A DNA stretch of 64,000 nt from Kordiimonas sp. SCSIO 12603 (GTDB lineage Bacteria; Pseudomonadota; Alphaproteobacteria; Sphingomonadales; Kordiimonadaceae). Numbering within the stretch: the stretch's first letter is position 1; every line of letters starts with the position of its first letter. The DNA lies in NCBI RefSeq assembly GCF_024398035.1, contig NZ_CP073748.1, positions 673,501-737,500 of the forward strand, written 5' to 3'. A model generated the notes under the pieces. It saw only the letters and a program-made list of their open reading frames with translations, searched no databases and was not told where the DNA came from. This document shows, piece after piece, positions 15,662 to 23,734 of this stretch. The translations under genes were made by a program, and so were the position numbers.

Positions 15662-17341
15662 ATGTCCCCGACGGAGCAATATAACTCAATCTTAACGCTG
15701 CTTAGAGCTGGTGCTCTTGAGCAGGCGGAGAAAGAGTATTTCCGTCTGGGGCTGGATACAGTTTCAGATAATGAAGATATTCTGGCGCTGGGTGGGCGGC
15801 TTTTAAAAAGCCGGATGGTGGAAAGCCATCAATCTCACAAACGGGAACTGGCGCGGCAGGCTGCTGAAAAATATTATCACGCCTATGAAGCAACGGGTGG
15901 TACATACACTGGTATCAACACCGCCGCAATGCAGATGCTTGCGGGAGATATTGATAATGCCCGTGCGACCGCGGATGAAGTTCTTCATAAAACCAGAGGG
16001 TATTCACCTAAACCGGGGCAGGATGCTTATTATCACATGGCAACCGTGGCTGAGGCCTATTTCATTTTAGGTGATCATGCACGCGCTGAAACTAACTTAA
16101 CGGATGCTATATCTCTTGATCCAGAGAATTATGATGCTCATGCTTCTACTCTGAAACAGTTTGAACTGCTTGCTACGGTAAATAGCGCAGATATTAGTTG
16201 GCTTGATAAATTCAGGCCCCCGAAAACTCTTCATTTTGCAGGGCATATTTTCGGCCTTGATGGCGACGGGAATATTCTTGATGAAGCATCCGTCTATGGG
16301 CTCGGTAAATCTATTCTGGATAAAATTCTCTCTGAAAATATTGGTTATGTTTATGGTGCACTCGCCGCTGGTTCTGATATCCTGATTGCAGAGAAAGCAC
16401 TTGAGGCAAATGCCGAGTTTCATTTGATTTTGCCGTGCCCTGATGAGCTGTTCATTCAAACGTCTGTGATGCCATTTGGCGAGCATTGGGTGTCTCGCTT
16501 TTGGGCTTGTAAAGCAGCAGCTAAAACAGTGCGGTATCTCTCGGGCGATAATCTCAAAACAGATGATATGTTCACAGCGTTTGCCAGCGAAACCGCGATG
16601 GGGTTGGCAGTTCTTAAGGCAGAGCGTTTAGCCACAAAACCGCTGCAATTATTGATTTGGGATCAGAAAAATCCAACAGCAAAAGCGGGTACCGCGAGAG
16701 ATGCAAAAGTGTGGGAGCAAGCGGGGCGTGACCAGATTATCATCCCCTATCCAAGAGATACAAGGAAGGCAACAGGAGCCGGAGACAATACCGAAGAGCT
16801 AACAGCCAGCCGCGACTTGAAGGCGATGGTTTTTGCCGATGTGAGGGGGTTTGGTGCGCTTACAGATAGTCAGGTTCCTGTGTTTATTGATAAAATCCTG
16901 CGGCCCTTAGCCATCTGTGTAAACACCCAAGGCCGGCAACTTGAACACCTGAATACTTGGGGGGATGGTTTGTTTCTTGTGCTGGATAGTGTGGAAGCTG
17001 CGGCCAAGGTCGCAAGTGACTTGCAGGAAACATTCAGGGCTATTGATCTTGCTGAAATTGGATTGCCGGAATTTCTCGCGCTTCGTATCGGAGGTCATTA
17101 TGGCCCAGTACACGAAATGCGGGATCCTTTTACGAACCGGATTGGGGTATTCGGAACAGAGGTAGCTTTTGCGGCTCGTATTGAGCCCGTAACTGTGCCT
17201 GGTTCAATATATGTGAGTGAGCCATTTGCCTGTGCTCTGGCACTAAGCGCAGAAGAAAAATACCGCTGTGAAACCGTTGGTAAGGTTGAAGCCCGGAAAG
17301 GCCAGCAAGCGCTGAAACTTTTTAGTTTGCGTGTGCGCTAA
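15662..17341 (+). CDS. TPR / Rossmann-like / class III nucleotide cyclase fusion
   Basis: A 559-residue cytosolic protein in three parts. Residues 1-170 are helical repeats of the TRAFs-binding/TPR kind (TYTGINTAAMQMLAGDIDNA, YYHMATVAEAYFILGDHARA). Residues 185-360 look like a SLOG-type Rossmann nucleotide-binding module (GALAAGSDILIAEKALEANA, FHLILPCPDELFI). Residues 385-555 are a class III cyclase domain: both metal aspartates are present (Asp393 in FADVRGF, Asp435 in NTWGDGLF) and so is Arg506 of the transition-state pair. However the adenine-selecting Lys position is Asn431, its partner is Gly495, and the transition-state Asn position is Ala502. The substrate may therefore not be ATP, or activity may be altered. 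It is third in the TIR operon and overlaps the convergent Crp gene by four bases. Confidence 0.82.
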   Translation: MSPTEQYNSILTLLRAGALEQAEKEYFRLGLDTVSDNEDILALGGRLLKSRMVESHQSHKRELARQAAEKYYHAYEATGGTYTGINTAAMQMLAGDIDNARATADEVLHKTRGYSPKPGQDAYYHMATVAEAYFILGDHARAETNLTDAISLDPENYDAHASTLKQFELLATVNSADISWLDKFRPPKTLHFAGHIFGLDGDGNILDEASVYGLGKSILDKILSENIGYVYGALAAGSDILIAEKALEANAEFHLILPCPDELFIQTSVMPFGEHWVSRFWACKAAAKTVRYLSGDNLKTDDMFTAFASETAMGLAVLKAERLATKPLQLLIWDQKNPTAKAGTARDAKVWEQAGRDQIIIPYPRDTRKATGAGDNTEELTASRDLKAMVFADVRGFGALTDSQVPVFIDKILRPLAICVNTQGRQLEHLNTWGDGLFLVLDSVEAAAKVASDLQETFRAIDLAEIGLPEFLALRIGGHYGPVHEMRDPFTNRIGVFGTEVAFAARIEPVTVPGSIYVSEPFACALALSAEEKYRCETVGKVEARKGQQALKLFSLRVR

Positions 17342-18000
17342 TTTACCCAAGATGTTTTTCTTTTAAGTGCTGATCTATCAAGAATTATAAGATCGCTCCC
17401 CTTCTTTTCCACAGCACCTTTGCGTACAAGTTCATTCACAGTACGGGAAACTGTTTCCCGAGTACTGTTAATACGTTTAGCAAGTACCGTGTAGGCTGGG
17501 ATATTTTCAACAAGAAGCTGGTTATTTTGCCTTCTTGCAAGGCGTAATAGCTCGGCATGGACCCTGCCTTTGGCTGAAACGGCGGTAAGTTCGTACATGC
17601 GCTGAGTGGTTTTATGTACTCGGTCAGCCAGCATTTTAGAGACAGCAAGGCCGACACTGCCGTGGTTCTCCATTAAATCCAAAAAGCATGCGGCAGAGAA
17701 AGCAGCGAGTTCTACACGAGTTGAGGCTACGATATCAGCAGTTCGACTTTGGGCACTAAGTACAGCCATTTCCCCAAATAATGTACCGCTACCAAACTCA
17801 TCCAGCCATACTTCTTCACCGGCGTTTGAATAAAGTACAGCTTTTACCTTGCCAGTTAAGACAAAGAAAACTGTATTGCCTTCTTCTTCCTGTGAGAAAA
17901 TGGTTTCGCCTGGATTGAAAACCATGCGAGTGGATTTTTGCTCAATATCATTAAGCATGGCGGATGAAGTGCCAAAAAAATTTGCGAGGATATCCCGCAT
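17338..18000 (-). CDS. Crp/Fnr family transcriptional regulator
   Basis: A 220-residue regulator. Residues 25-115 form the cyclic-nucleotide-binding barrel, with the phosphate-binding cassette intact (FGEMAVLSAQSRTADIVAST: Glu77, Arg86, Thr87). A dimerisation helix follows, then a winged helix at 150-210. Its recognition helix TRETVSR matches the E. coli Crp residues that read GTGA. The open frame extends to 18039, but the ATG at 18000 has AGGGGG upstream and is preferred. It is convergent with the cyclase gene (four-base overlap) and lies downstream of slyX on the same strand. A circuit of cyclase product, this receptor and the GTGA-N6-TCAC site at 12882-12899 is a reasonable hypothesis. No Fnr-type cysteine cluster is present. 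Confidence 0.9.
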   Translation of the reverse strand: MRDILANFFGTSSAMLNDIEQKSTRMVFNPGETIFSQEEEGNTVFFVLTGKVKAVLYSNAGEEVWLDEFGSGTLFGEMAVLSAQSRTADIVASTRVELAAFSAACFLDLMENHGSVGLAVSKMLADRVHKTTQRMYELTAVSAKGRVHAELLRLARRQNNQLLVENIPAYTVLAKRINSTRETVSRTVNELVRKGAVEKKGSDLIILDRSALKRKTSWVN

Positions 18001-18076
18001 CTCGTGCCCCCTATGATCGATGCATTTTAGATTGATCAATCCACCATTAAAAGCAAGTAAATAGCGAAATTTGTGC

Positions 18077-18286
18077 TTAATAGTGTGGTGGTGGTGGCTC
18101 GATTTCTGGTTTCCCGCTTGACGATTCCAGATCCAGCAATTGTTCGTGAAGGCGGTGAATAGCGTTCTTCAGGCTATCGATTTCCTTCCACTGTTTGGTT
18201 AGCTCAGTATTCAGCGTATCAATAGTTTCTTGCTGGAAAGCGAATTTGCATTCCAAATCAGTTAGTTTTTCTTCTAGATCAGCCAT
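18077..18286 (-). CDS. slyX: SlyX family protein
   Basis: A 69-residue coiled-coil protein of the SlyX family. The heptad pattern runs through most of it (LEEKLTDLECKFAFQQETID, LNTELTKQWKEIDSLKNAI), and the C-terminus is the proline-rich PEIEPPPPHY typical of the family. The ATG at 18286 (MADLEEKL) is preferred to the GTG at 18298, because AGGTG lies nine bases upstream of the ATG. It sits 76 bases before the Crp-type gene on the same strand. Its molecular role is unknown across bacteria. Confidence 0.88.
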   Translation of the reverse strand: MADLEEKLTDLECKFAFQQETIDTLNTELTKQWKEIDSLKNAIHRLHEQLLDLESSSGKPEIEPPPPHY

Positions 18287-18426
18287 AAGACTATGCACCT
18301 GTTATTGTTTTAACGCCATGATTTAGAAAGTTCGTTTCACATAAGCAACGATTATACGAGTAAAATAGACATTCCTGTATTTTCGTCTGTCAAAATGTTT
18401 AACAAAGTGTTAATTGTTGTAGAGCG

Positions 18427-18461
18427 TGAACGAGAGTTCATGAACCGTACAAGTATTTGTA
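18427..18461. promoter_or_regulatory. Two adjacent inverted repeats upstream of the GGDEF gene
   Basis: TGAAC-GAGA-GTTCA (18427-18440) and TACAA-GTAT-TTGTA (18448-18461) are two perfect five-base-arm repeats with four-base spacers, starting seven bases apart, 50-85 bases before the GGDEF start. The first has the GAAC-N4-GTTC shape of some LexA boxes. They may be operators for the diguanylate cyclase gene or for the divergent slyX-crp pair. Confidence 0.35.
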
Positions 18462-18511
18462 TCGATTTGGGGTTAGCAAGGGAACACTAGATTGATGATC
18501 GCGGAGAGATT

Positions 18512-19537
18512 ATGAGCTTTGGCGATGGGATGAACAAAGCAGGGGATATTGCTAAACAGGCAATTGAACTGATGGACAGCCATAAGGTGCCTCCAGCACC
18601 ACCTAATTTCGCAATTTGGTATAGCTATGTTAGCCAGCGTTATCCGGATTTGAAGATAGCACTTGATCAGATGATCAGGGACGATGCCGACTTTGACGGC
18701 ATGGTCAACCAGTCACTGTATGATACATATCTGGGCTATGAGAAAGAAGGTGCGCTTCTGCAGGAAACCGGCGCTCATATGAAAGAGCAGGCGGATAAAA
18801 TGCTTGAAGTTATTGGTGGTGCTTCTTCAGAAATTGAAGGCGTGCGCGCTTCCATCAAGGATAATCTTAAATCTTTCAGCGAAGATGCGTCCATTACTGG
18901 TATCGAAGCATTTGTACAGAATATGATGCAGGAAACTCGTCGTATTCAGGAAACCAATGCGCAGCTTCAAGCGCGCCTTGAAAAATCCTCGGCTGAAATT
19001 GAAACGCTGCAATCAAATCTGAAACAGGCGGAAAAAGAAAGCTACACAGACGCTCTCACTGGTATCGCAAACCGGAAGAAGTTTGACGCGTTTCTTAAGG
19101 CCGCTTCCGAAATGGCAGAGAAAGACGGCAGCAAGCTCTGTCTCGCCGTTGGGGATATCGATTTCTTCAAGAAGTTTAATGATACCTTTGGTCACCAGGT
19201 GGGTGATCAGGTTTTGAAACTTGTTGCTGGTGCGCTTCATGCCAATGTGAAGGGGAGCGATTTAGCAGCTCGTTATGGTGGTGAAGAGTTTGCGCTTGTC
19301 CTGCCAGATACACAGATTGAAGATGGCTTTAAGCTTGTGGATAACATTCGCGATAAAATCGGTTCTCAGCGTGTTCGCAATAGGCAAGCGGAAAAAGATT
19401 TTGGTAATGTAACGCTGTCGCTCGGAATTGCAGAATTTAAGCCGGGTGAGGCGCTTTCGGATTTCGTGGAACGTGCTGACGCTGCACTCTACAAATCAAA
19501 AGAAGGCGGCCGTAACCGCACAACTATTGCTGAATAA
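18512..19537 (+). CDS. Diguanylate cyclase (GGDEF domain)
   Basis: A 341-residue soluble protein. Residues 1-170 form a helical, partly coiled sensory region of a type common in alphaproteobacteria (VPPAPPNFAIWYSYVSQRYP). Residues 175-340 are the GGDEF domain, with the active-site loop YGGEEF at 255-260 and metal-binding VGDIDFFKKF at 213-222, so cyclic-di-GMP synthesis is expected. The inhibitory RxxD site five residues before the loop is KGSD (247-250), with Lys in place of Arg. Product inhibition may be weakened. The gene stands alone, divergent from slyX, and two short inverted repeats lie in its upstream region. Confidence 0.92.
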   Translation: MSFGDGMNKAGDIAKQAIELMDSHKVPPAPPNFAIWYSYVSQRYPDLKIALDQMIRDDADFDGMVNQSLYDTYLGYEKEGALLQETGAHMKEQADKMLEVIGGASSEIEGVRASIKDNLKSFSEDASITGIEAFVQNMMQETRRIQETNAQLQARLEKSSAEIETLQSNLKQAEKESYTDALTGIANRKKFDAFLKAASEMAEKDGSKLCLAVGDIDFFKKFNDTFGHQVGDQVLKLVAGALHANVKGSDLAARYGGEEFALVLPDTQIEDGFKLVDNIRDKIGSQRVRNRQAEKDFGNVTLSLGIAEFKPGEALSDFVERADAALYKSKEGGRNRTTIAE

Positions 19538-19556
19538 GCTTTGAAAATATTGCCTG

Positions 19557-20024
19557 TTAGTGGAAGTTTTCTGCTGACAGGTCTTTGCCCTGATTATCAA
19601 AATCAACTACCAGCTTCCACTCATCAGCCTGTTTTTCAAAGATCAATAAAACCCTGCCGTAAAAGCTCTGTGCTTTACCGTCTCCTTGCGGGATATTCAC
19701 ACGATATTTTCCTGCGATATGCGCAAGCTTTTCCCCTACAGTTACCAATTCCTCTGAAAATTCAACGGTTGCACCGCCTCCAGCCTTGAACTGTGCGCCA
19801 TAGTTAGCTCGGATTTGCTCTATAGATGTTACCAGATCACTGCCGTTATTAGCATAATAGATACGGTCACCATATAAAGCCATAAGAGCACCAATATCTT
19901 TGGTGTTATAGGCATCGAGCCAGGCTTGCATCTTTCCGCGGATAATATCTTTATCATCCGCCTGCACTGTAGGTGTCAGCATAAGGAATAATCCCAGAAG
20001 GCCAGCGGTTAGGAATTTGCTCAT
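19557..20024 (-). CDS. Exported SnoaL-like/NTF2-fold protein
   Basis: A 155-residue protein with a signal peptide (SKFLTAGLLGLFLMLTPTVQ, cleaved near AD). One NTF2-like cone domain follows (DIIRGKMQAWLDAYNTKDIG, ALMALYGDRIYYANNGSDLV, GRVLLIFEKQADEWKLVVD), matching the SgcJ/EcaC or SnoaL-like group. Such domains bind small molecules or act as isomerases or hydrolases; no catalytic set can be named. It lies five bases after allantoicase on the same strand and so may be the last gene of the purine catabolic operon, although a role there is unproven. Confidence 0.8.
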   Translation of the reverse strand: MSKFLTAGLLGLFLMLTPTVQADDKDIIRGKMQAWLDAYNTKDIGALMALYGDRIYYANNGSDLVTSIEQIRANYGAQFKAGGGATVEFSEELVTVGEKLAHIAGKYRVNIPQGDGKAQSFYGRVLLIFEKQADEWKLVVDFDNQGKDLSAENFH

Positions 20025-20029
20025 TAATC

Positions 20030-21022
20030 TTATTCTTTATCTAAAGTTCCAAACAAACGGAGACGGCTGATACCGCCATCTGGATAGATATTAATTCGAA
20101 CATGGCTGATAGAGCCAAGCTTATTCAGCTCGCTCTCGAAAGTGTGTTCAGCATCAGCGGTAAGTTTCTGGCGCGGCATCAGTTCTTCCCAGAACTGGCT
20201 TTGAACCGGTAGGCTATCATCTGTGCCGCCCGCTACGCGTGCTGCCTGCAGACTGATGCTTTCAGGGAAGTTCCCTTTGAAATAGGCTGTATCTACAAGA
20301 ATGCGGTTAATTTCTCCTGCATGACCAAGGGCAACAATCGCCCAATCATTCCCTGGCTCCCGGCGGCGTCGTGTTTCCCAACCATCGCCCATATTAATGC
20401 CTTTACCAGGCTGCATGATGTTTGAAAGCACGCCAAAATGCTCGTTATTGGCAATGATTGGGCGGCCACCATTTTCCATGGCGAGCAGGTCCATTTCCTT
20501 GCCGTAATCGCTTTCCTGCCAAACCTTGTAGAATTCGCCATACACACGCAGACGAGCAACGCCGCCATCAGGGTAGATATTCAGGCGTAAGTGCGTGAAG
20601 GGTGTATCATTCTCTACAGCAACCAGATGGTGGCTGTCGCCGTTTAGATTCATTGACGGTACAATCTCAATCCATTCAGCTTCTTCTCCGGGTGTATCTG
20701 CATTGCTGAAACAGGCTTCAACTGAAGCAGCCGGGGGGAAGTTGCCAGTGAAATGGCTGGTATCAATATCCAGGCCTTTGATAATGCCGGCTTGTCCCAG
20801 TTTCAGGATGCAGTGATCAAAACCTTGTCCGCGTTTGCGGCGGCTTTCCCATCCGTCCATCCATTTGCCGTTATCATCATATTTGCCGGGGATGAAAACC
20901 GCTTCTTCGTCTTTGATCAGGCGGCTTTTATCAGCAAAAAAATCATCAGTGGCGAATATTACTTCTGCACCCAAGCGCGGGGACGCCATATTGATAAAGC
21001 GCGTAAAGCTGTGGTCTGTCAT
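20030..21022 (-). CDS. alc: Allantoicase
   Basis: Hydrolyses allantoate to ureidoglycolate and urea. The 330-residue protein shows the duplicated allantoicase fold. Repeat one has GAEVIFATDDFFADKSRLI and WMDGWESRRKRGQGFDHCIL. Repeat two has NEHFGVLSNIMQPGKGINM and GDGWETRRRREPGNDWAIV. AAGGAC lies seven bases before the ATG. It is 11 bases downstream of uraD in a minus-strand operon of uraD and puuE, and it supplies the substrate for the ureidoglycolate lyase encoded at 31205-31702. Confidence 0.95.
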   Translation of the reverse strand: MTDHSFTRFINMASPRLGAEVIFATDDFFADKSRLIKDEEAVFIPGKYDDNGKWMDGWESRRKRGQGFDHCILKLGQAGIIKGLDIDTSHFTGNFPPAASVEACFSNADTPGEEAEWIEIVPSMNLNGDSHHLVAVENDTPFTHLRLNIYPDGGVARLRVYGEFYKVWQESDYGKEMDLLAMENGGRPIIANNEHFGVLSNIMQPGKGINMGDGWETRRRREPGNDWAIVALGHAGEINRILVDTAYFKGNFPESISLQAARVAGGTDDSLPVQSQFWEELMPRQKLTADAEHTFESELNKLGSISHVRINIYPDGGISRLRLFGTLDKE

Positions 21023-21033
21023 GTTGGTGTCCT

Positions 21034-21552
21034 TTATTCCGCTAGGTCTGAAAGCCTGAAGAAGGCAATGCGGTCAATTTGTTCAAGTGCTGTGGCGAAC
21101 TCTGTTTCCCTATCGTTATTGATACGGGCTCTGAAGTGGGCCAGAATTTCTGTACGGTCCATGCCTTTCACGGCCACAATAAACGGGAATCCGAATTTGG
21201 TTTTATAAACAGCATTCAAGGATTGGAATTCTTCAAATTCTTCTGGTGTACAGCGATCAAGCCCTGCGCCAGCCTGCTCAGATTTCGATTCTTCGGTCAA
21301 TTCGCCGCTAATTGCCAGCTTGCCTGCCAGATCCGGGTGGGCACAGATAAGCCGCATTTTGGCTTCATCACTACCATCTGCGACAGCCTTCTTCATGGCG
21401 TTATGAAGGCCTTGAAGTGTGTCGAGGTTTCCAGAGTCTTTCGCTTCCCACGCACCTTTGGCAATCCATGGTGAATGTTCGTAAATCACACCATATGTCA
21501 CCATAAATTCGGTTTCAGAAATCTCGCTTGGCCTTTGTTTCATGAAGGGCAT
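21034..21552 (-). CDS. uraD: OHCU decarboxylase
   Basis: Converts 2-oxo-4-hydroxy-4-carboxy-5-ureidoimidazoline to S-allantoin, the third step of urate breakdown. The 172-residue length and motifs fit: YEHSPWIAKGAWE with the catalytic His near residue 26, ICAHPDLAGKLAISGELTEE in the middle, and KFGFPFIVAVKG toward the end. Its ATG overlaps the stop of the allantoinase gene by one base (TAATG), so translation is coupled. It acts directly on the product of the HIU hydrolase encoded at 23343-23696. Confidence 0.94.
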   Translation of the reverse strand: MPFMKQRPSEISETEFMVTYGVIYEHSPWIAKGAWEAKDSGNLDTLQGLHNAMKKAVADGSDEAKMRLICAHPDLAGKLAISGELTEESKSEQAGAGLDRCTPEEFEEFQSLNAVYKTKFGFPFIVAVKGMDRTEILAHFRARINNDRETEFATALEQIDRIAFFRLSDLAE

Positions 21553-22469
21553 TATTTCTCTCCCTTATAAGGGTGTTCAGCATGCCAGTGTTTGGCAATG
21601 TCAATGCGGCGGCAGAACCATGCGTCTTTATGGGAGCGCGCATATTCAAAGAAACGTTCGAGCGCTTTGATGCGCCCCGGTCTGCCAATAAGGCGGCAGT
21701 GAAGCCCAACCGACATCATCTTGGGACTGGTTTCGCCTTCTTCATACAGTGTATCGAAGGCATCTTTCAGATAGTTAAAGAACTGGTCACCAGCGTTAAA
21801 ACCCTGAACCGCTGCGAAACGCATGTCATTTACATCAAGCGTATAGGGCACAACCAGTTGCGGCCTACCATCCACCGTTTTCCAGAAGGGAAGGTCATCA
21901 CTATAATCATCCGCGTCATAAAGGAAACTACCTTCCTCTGCTACCAGTTTGCCCGTGTTGGGGCTTGTACGGCCCGTATACCAGCCAAGTGGCCGCTCGC
22001 CAGTGATATCCTGAATGATCTTGATGGCGTCCTGCATATGCTGGCGTTCGGTTTCAATATCTACATTCTGGTAGTTGATCCAGCGTAGGCCGTGGCTACA
22101 AATTTCATGTCCTGCATCCATGCATGCCTTGGCTACTTCTGGGTGTCGCTGAAGTGCCATAGCAACTGCGAAAACCGTTACCGGAATATCGTATTTTTCA
22201 AAGAGCCTCAGCAGCCGCCAAACACCCGCGCGGCTACCGTATTCATAGATAGATTCCATACTCATGTGGCGATCTTCCACATGAGGCGCACTTACAATCT
22301 CTGACAGAAAAGTTTCGGCGGCTGGGTCACCGTGCAACACACAGTTTTCACCGCCTTCCTCATAATTCATCACCACCTGGACAGCTATTTTGGCGCCGCC
22401 CGGCCAGTTGGCGTGAGGGGGCTTGGGGCCATAGCCGATCATATCCCGTGGGTATGCTTGCTCTGTCAT
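21552..22469 (-). CDS. puuE: Allantoinase, PuuE type
   Basis: A metal-dependent hydrolase that opens allantoin to allantoate. At 305 residues it belongs to the polysaccharide-deacetylase (NodB-like) allantoinases, not to the amidohydrolase AllB type. Recognisable parts are YPRDMIGYGPKPPHANWPGG at the N-terminus, EYGSRAGVWRLLRLFEKYDI, GHEICSHGLRWINYQNVDIE with metal-binding histidine, and GWYTGRTSPNTGKLV. AAGGA lies upstream of the ATG. It is the first structural gene after the GntR regulator gene, nine bases away, on the same strand. Confidence 0.94.
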   Translation of the reverse strand: MTEQAYPRDMIGYGPKPPHANWPGGAKIAVQVVMNYEEGGENCVLHGDPAAETFLSEIVSAPHVEDRHMSMESIYEYGSRAGVWRLLRLFEKYDIPVTVFAVAMALQRHPEVAKACMDAGHEICSHGLRWINYQNVDIETERQHMQDAIKIIQDITGERPLGWYTGRTSPNTGKLVAEEGSFLYDADDYSDDLPFWKTVDGRPQLVVPYTLDVNDMRFAAVQGFNAGDQFFNYLKDAFDTLYEEGETSPKMMSVGLHCRLIGRPGRIKALERFFEYARSHKDAWFCRRIDIAKHWHAEHPYKGEK

Positions 22470-22478
22470 TATTAATCC

Positions 22479-23165
22479 TTAACTGGCGGCAGCAAAGATC
22501 GCGTGCAGGTCTTGTCCGGATTCTTCGGTTTCGAAAGAAAGCTGGCTTTCAATGCCGCGCAAATGTTCTGCCATAATGGTTTGTGCTGTTTCTGCGTCTT
22601 GGTGTTCAAGCGCATCAACAAGGCGTTCATGTTCTCCACCCTTACAGCTTGATGGCGCGCCCGCTGTGCCGTACTGCGATATAATCAAAGAGCTTTGAAA
22701 CACCAGCTGCTGAAGGAAAGTGCACATAGGTTCATTGCGCGCAATATGCGCAAGTTTGATATGAAACTCTCCTGAAAGCCTGATCCATGCGGCGAGATCT
22801 GCTTCGTTGAGTGCGGTTTGTTCTTCCTCAAGGTGCGCACGTAGACGTGCGATATCCTGAGGTTGCACGCGCTCGGTGGCACGGCGCAAAAGCGCTTTTT
22901 CCGTTGCGCGCCTTGCTTCGAAAACCTGATGCGCTTCTTCAACTGTTGGCGCGGCAATTGTCGCACCTTTGTTGCGTTCAAGCCTGATGATGTTGTCTTT
23001 ACTAAGCAGGAGGAAAACCCTTCTGATTGTCGTACGGCTTACCCCAAATATGCCGCACAGTGATTCTTCAGTGAGTTTTGTGCCAGGCGCAATACGCTGC
23101 TCAAGGATACTATCCCTGATACGCTGGCACACGTCTTCTTCCGTTAGTGCTGTGGTGTTTGCCAT
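22479..23165 (-). CDS. GntR family regulator with FCD domain
   Basis: A 228-residue regulator. The winged helix is at about residues 8-75 (VCQRIRDSILEQRIAPGTKL, LCGIFGVSRTTIRRVFLLLS), and an all-helical FCD ligand domain follows to the end. It heads the minus-strand puuE-uraD-alc operon and is divergent from uraH-xdhABC, with 177 bases between the starts. That places it as the local regulator of urate and allantoin breakdown. The shared intergenic region contains TTGTCAACAA, which fits the t-GT-n-AC-a pattern of FadR-type GntR operators. The inducing purine intermediate is unknown. Confidence 0.9.
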   Translation of the reverse strand: MANTTALTEEDVCQRIRDSILEQRIAPGTKLTEESLCGIFGVSRTTIRRVFLLLSKDNIIRLERNKGATIAAPTVEEAHQVFEARRATEKALLRRATERVQPQDIARLRAHLEEEQTALNEADLAAWIRLSGEFHIKLAHIARNEPMCTFLQQLVFQSSLIISQYGTAGAPSSCKGGEHERLVDALEHQDAETAQTIMAEHLRGIESQLSFETEESGQDLHAIFAAAS

Positions 23166-23231
23166 GACCTATCCCCTGTCGTTTGGCATGTAGCACATTG
23201 AATACAGCCTAGATTTTTTGCCGCTGTCACC

Positions 23232-23247
23232 AAATTGTCAACAATTT
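23232..23247. promoter_or_regulatory. Predicted GntR/FCD operator between puuE and xdh operons
   Basis: AAATTGT-CA-ACAATTT is a perfect inverted repeat with seven-base arms. Its core TTGTCAACAA matches the FadR-subfamily consensus t-n-GT-n0-3-AC-n-a. It lies in the 177-base divergent region between the regulator gene and uraH, about 95 bases from the uraH start and 67 from the regulator start. One bound dimer could therefore control both operons. Confidence 0.6.
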
Positions 23248-23342
23248 AATGGCATTAATGTTGATAATATACTTTACAATTCGTCAATCATCAGTACGGT
23301 ATCAGAATTGAGGAAGACCATACCCCGTAAAGAGAGGATAAG

Positions 23343-23696
23343 ATGGGACGTTTAACCACCCATGTACTGGACACTGCAAATGGCTGTCCGGGAGAAGGCA
23401 TTAAAATCAAGCTATATGCTTTGAAGGGTGAAGAACGCCGTCTGTTGAAATCCGCTGCCACAAATGATGATGGCCGTGTTGATAGCCCGCTTCTTGATGG
23501 GGATGATTTCAAAACTGGTGAATATCTGCTAGAGTTTGAGGCAGGTAGTTATTTTCGGGCTCGTGGTACAGAGCTGGCGGAGCCAGCCTTTCTAGACGTG
23601 GTGCCTATCCGTTTTGGTATAGCGGATGTGGATGCACATTATCACGTGCCCTTGTTGATTTCCCCATACGGCTACAGCACCTACAGAGGCAGCTAG
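23343..23696 (+). CDS. uraH: 5-hydroxyisourate hydrolase (transthyretin-like)
   Basis: Hydrolyses 5-hydroxyisourate, the first product of urate oxidation. The 117-residue protein begins with [20 protein letters not shown], carrying the conserved His, and ends with the diagnostic [24 protein letters not shown] lies just before the end. It is the first gene of the plus-strand uraH-xdhA-xdhB-xdhC operon and is divergent from the GntR regulator. GAGAGGATAAG precedes the ATG. Confidence 0.95.
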   Translation: MGRLTTHVLDTANGCPGEGIKIKLYALKGEERRLLKSAATNDDGRVDSPLLDGDDFKTGEYLLEFEAGSYFRARGTELAEPAFLDVVPIRFGIADVDAHYHVPLLISPYGYSTYRGS

Positions 23697-23734
23697 CCGG
23701 AGCAACCGCTTTCAGGGAATTAGGAGTATTTTAT

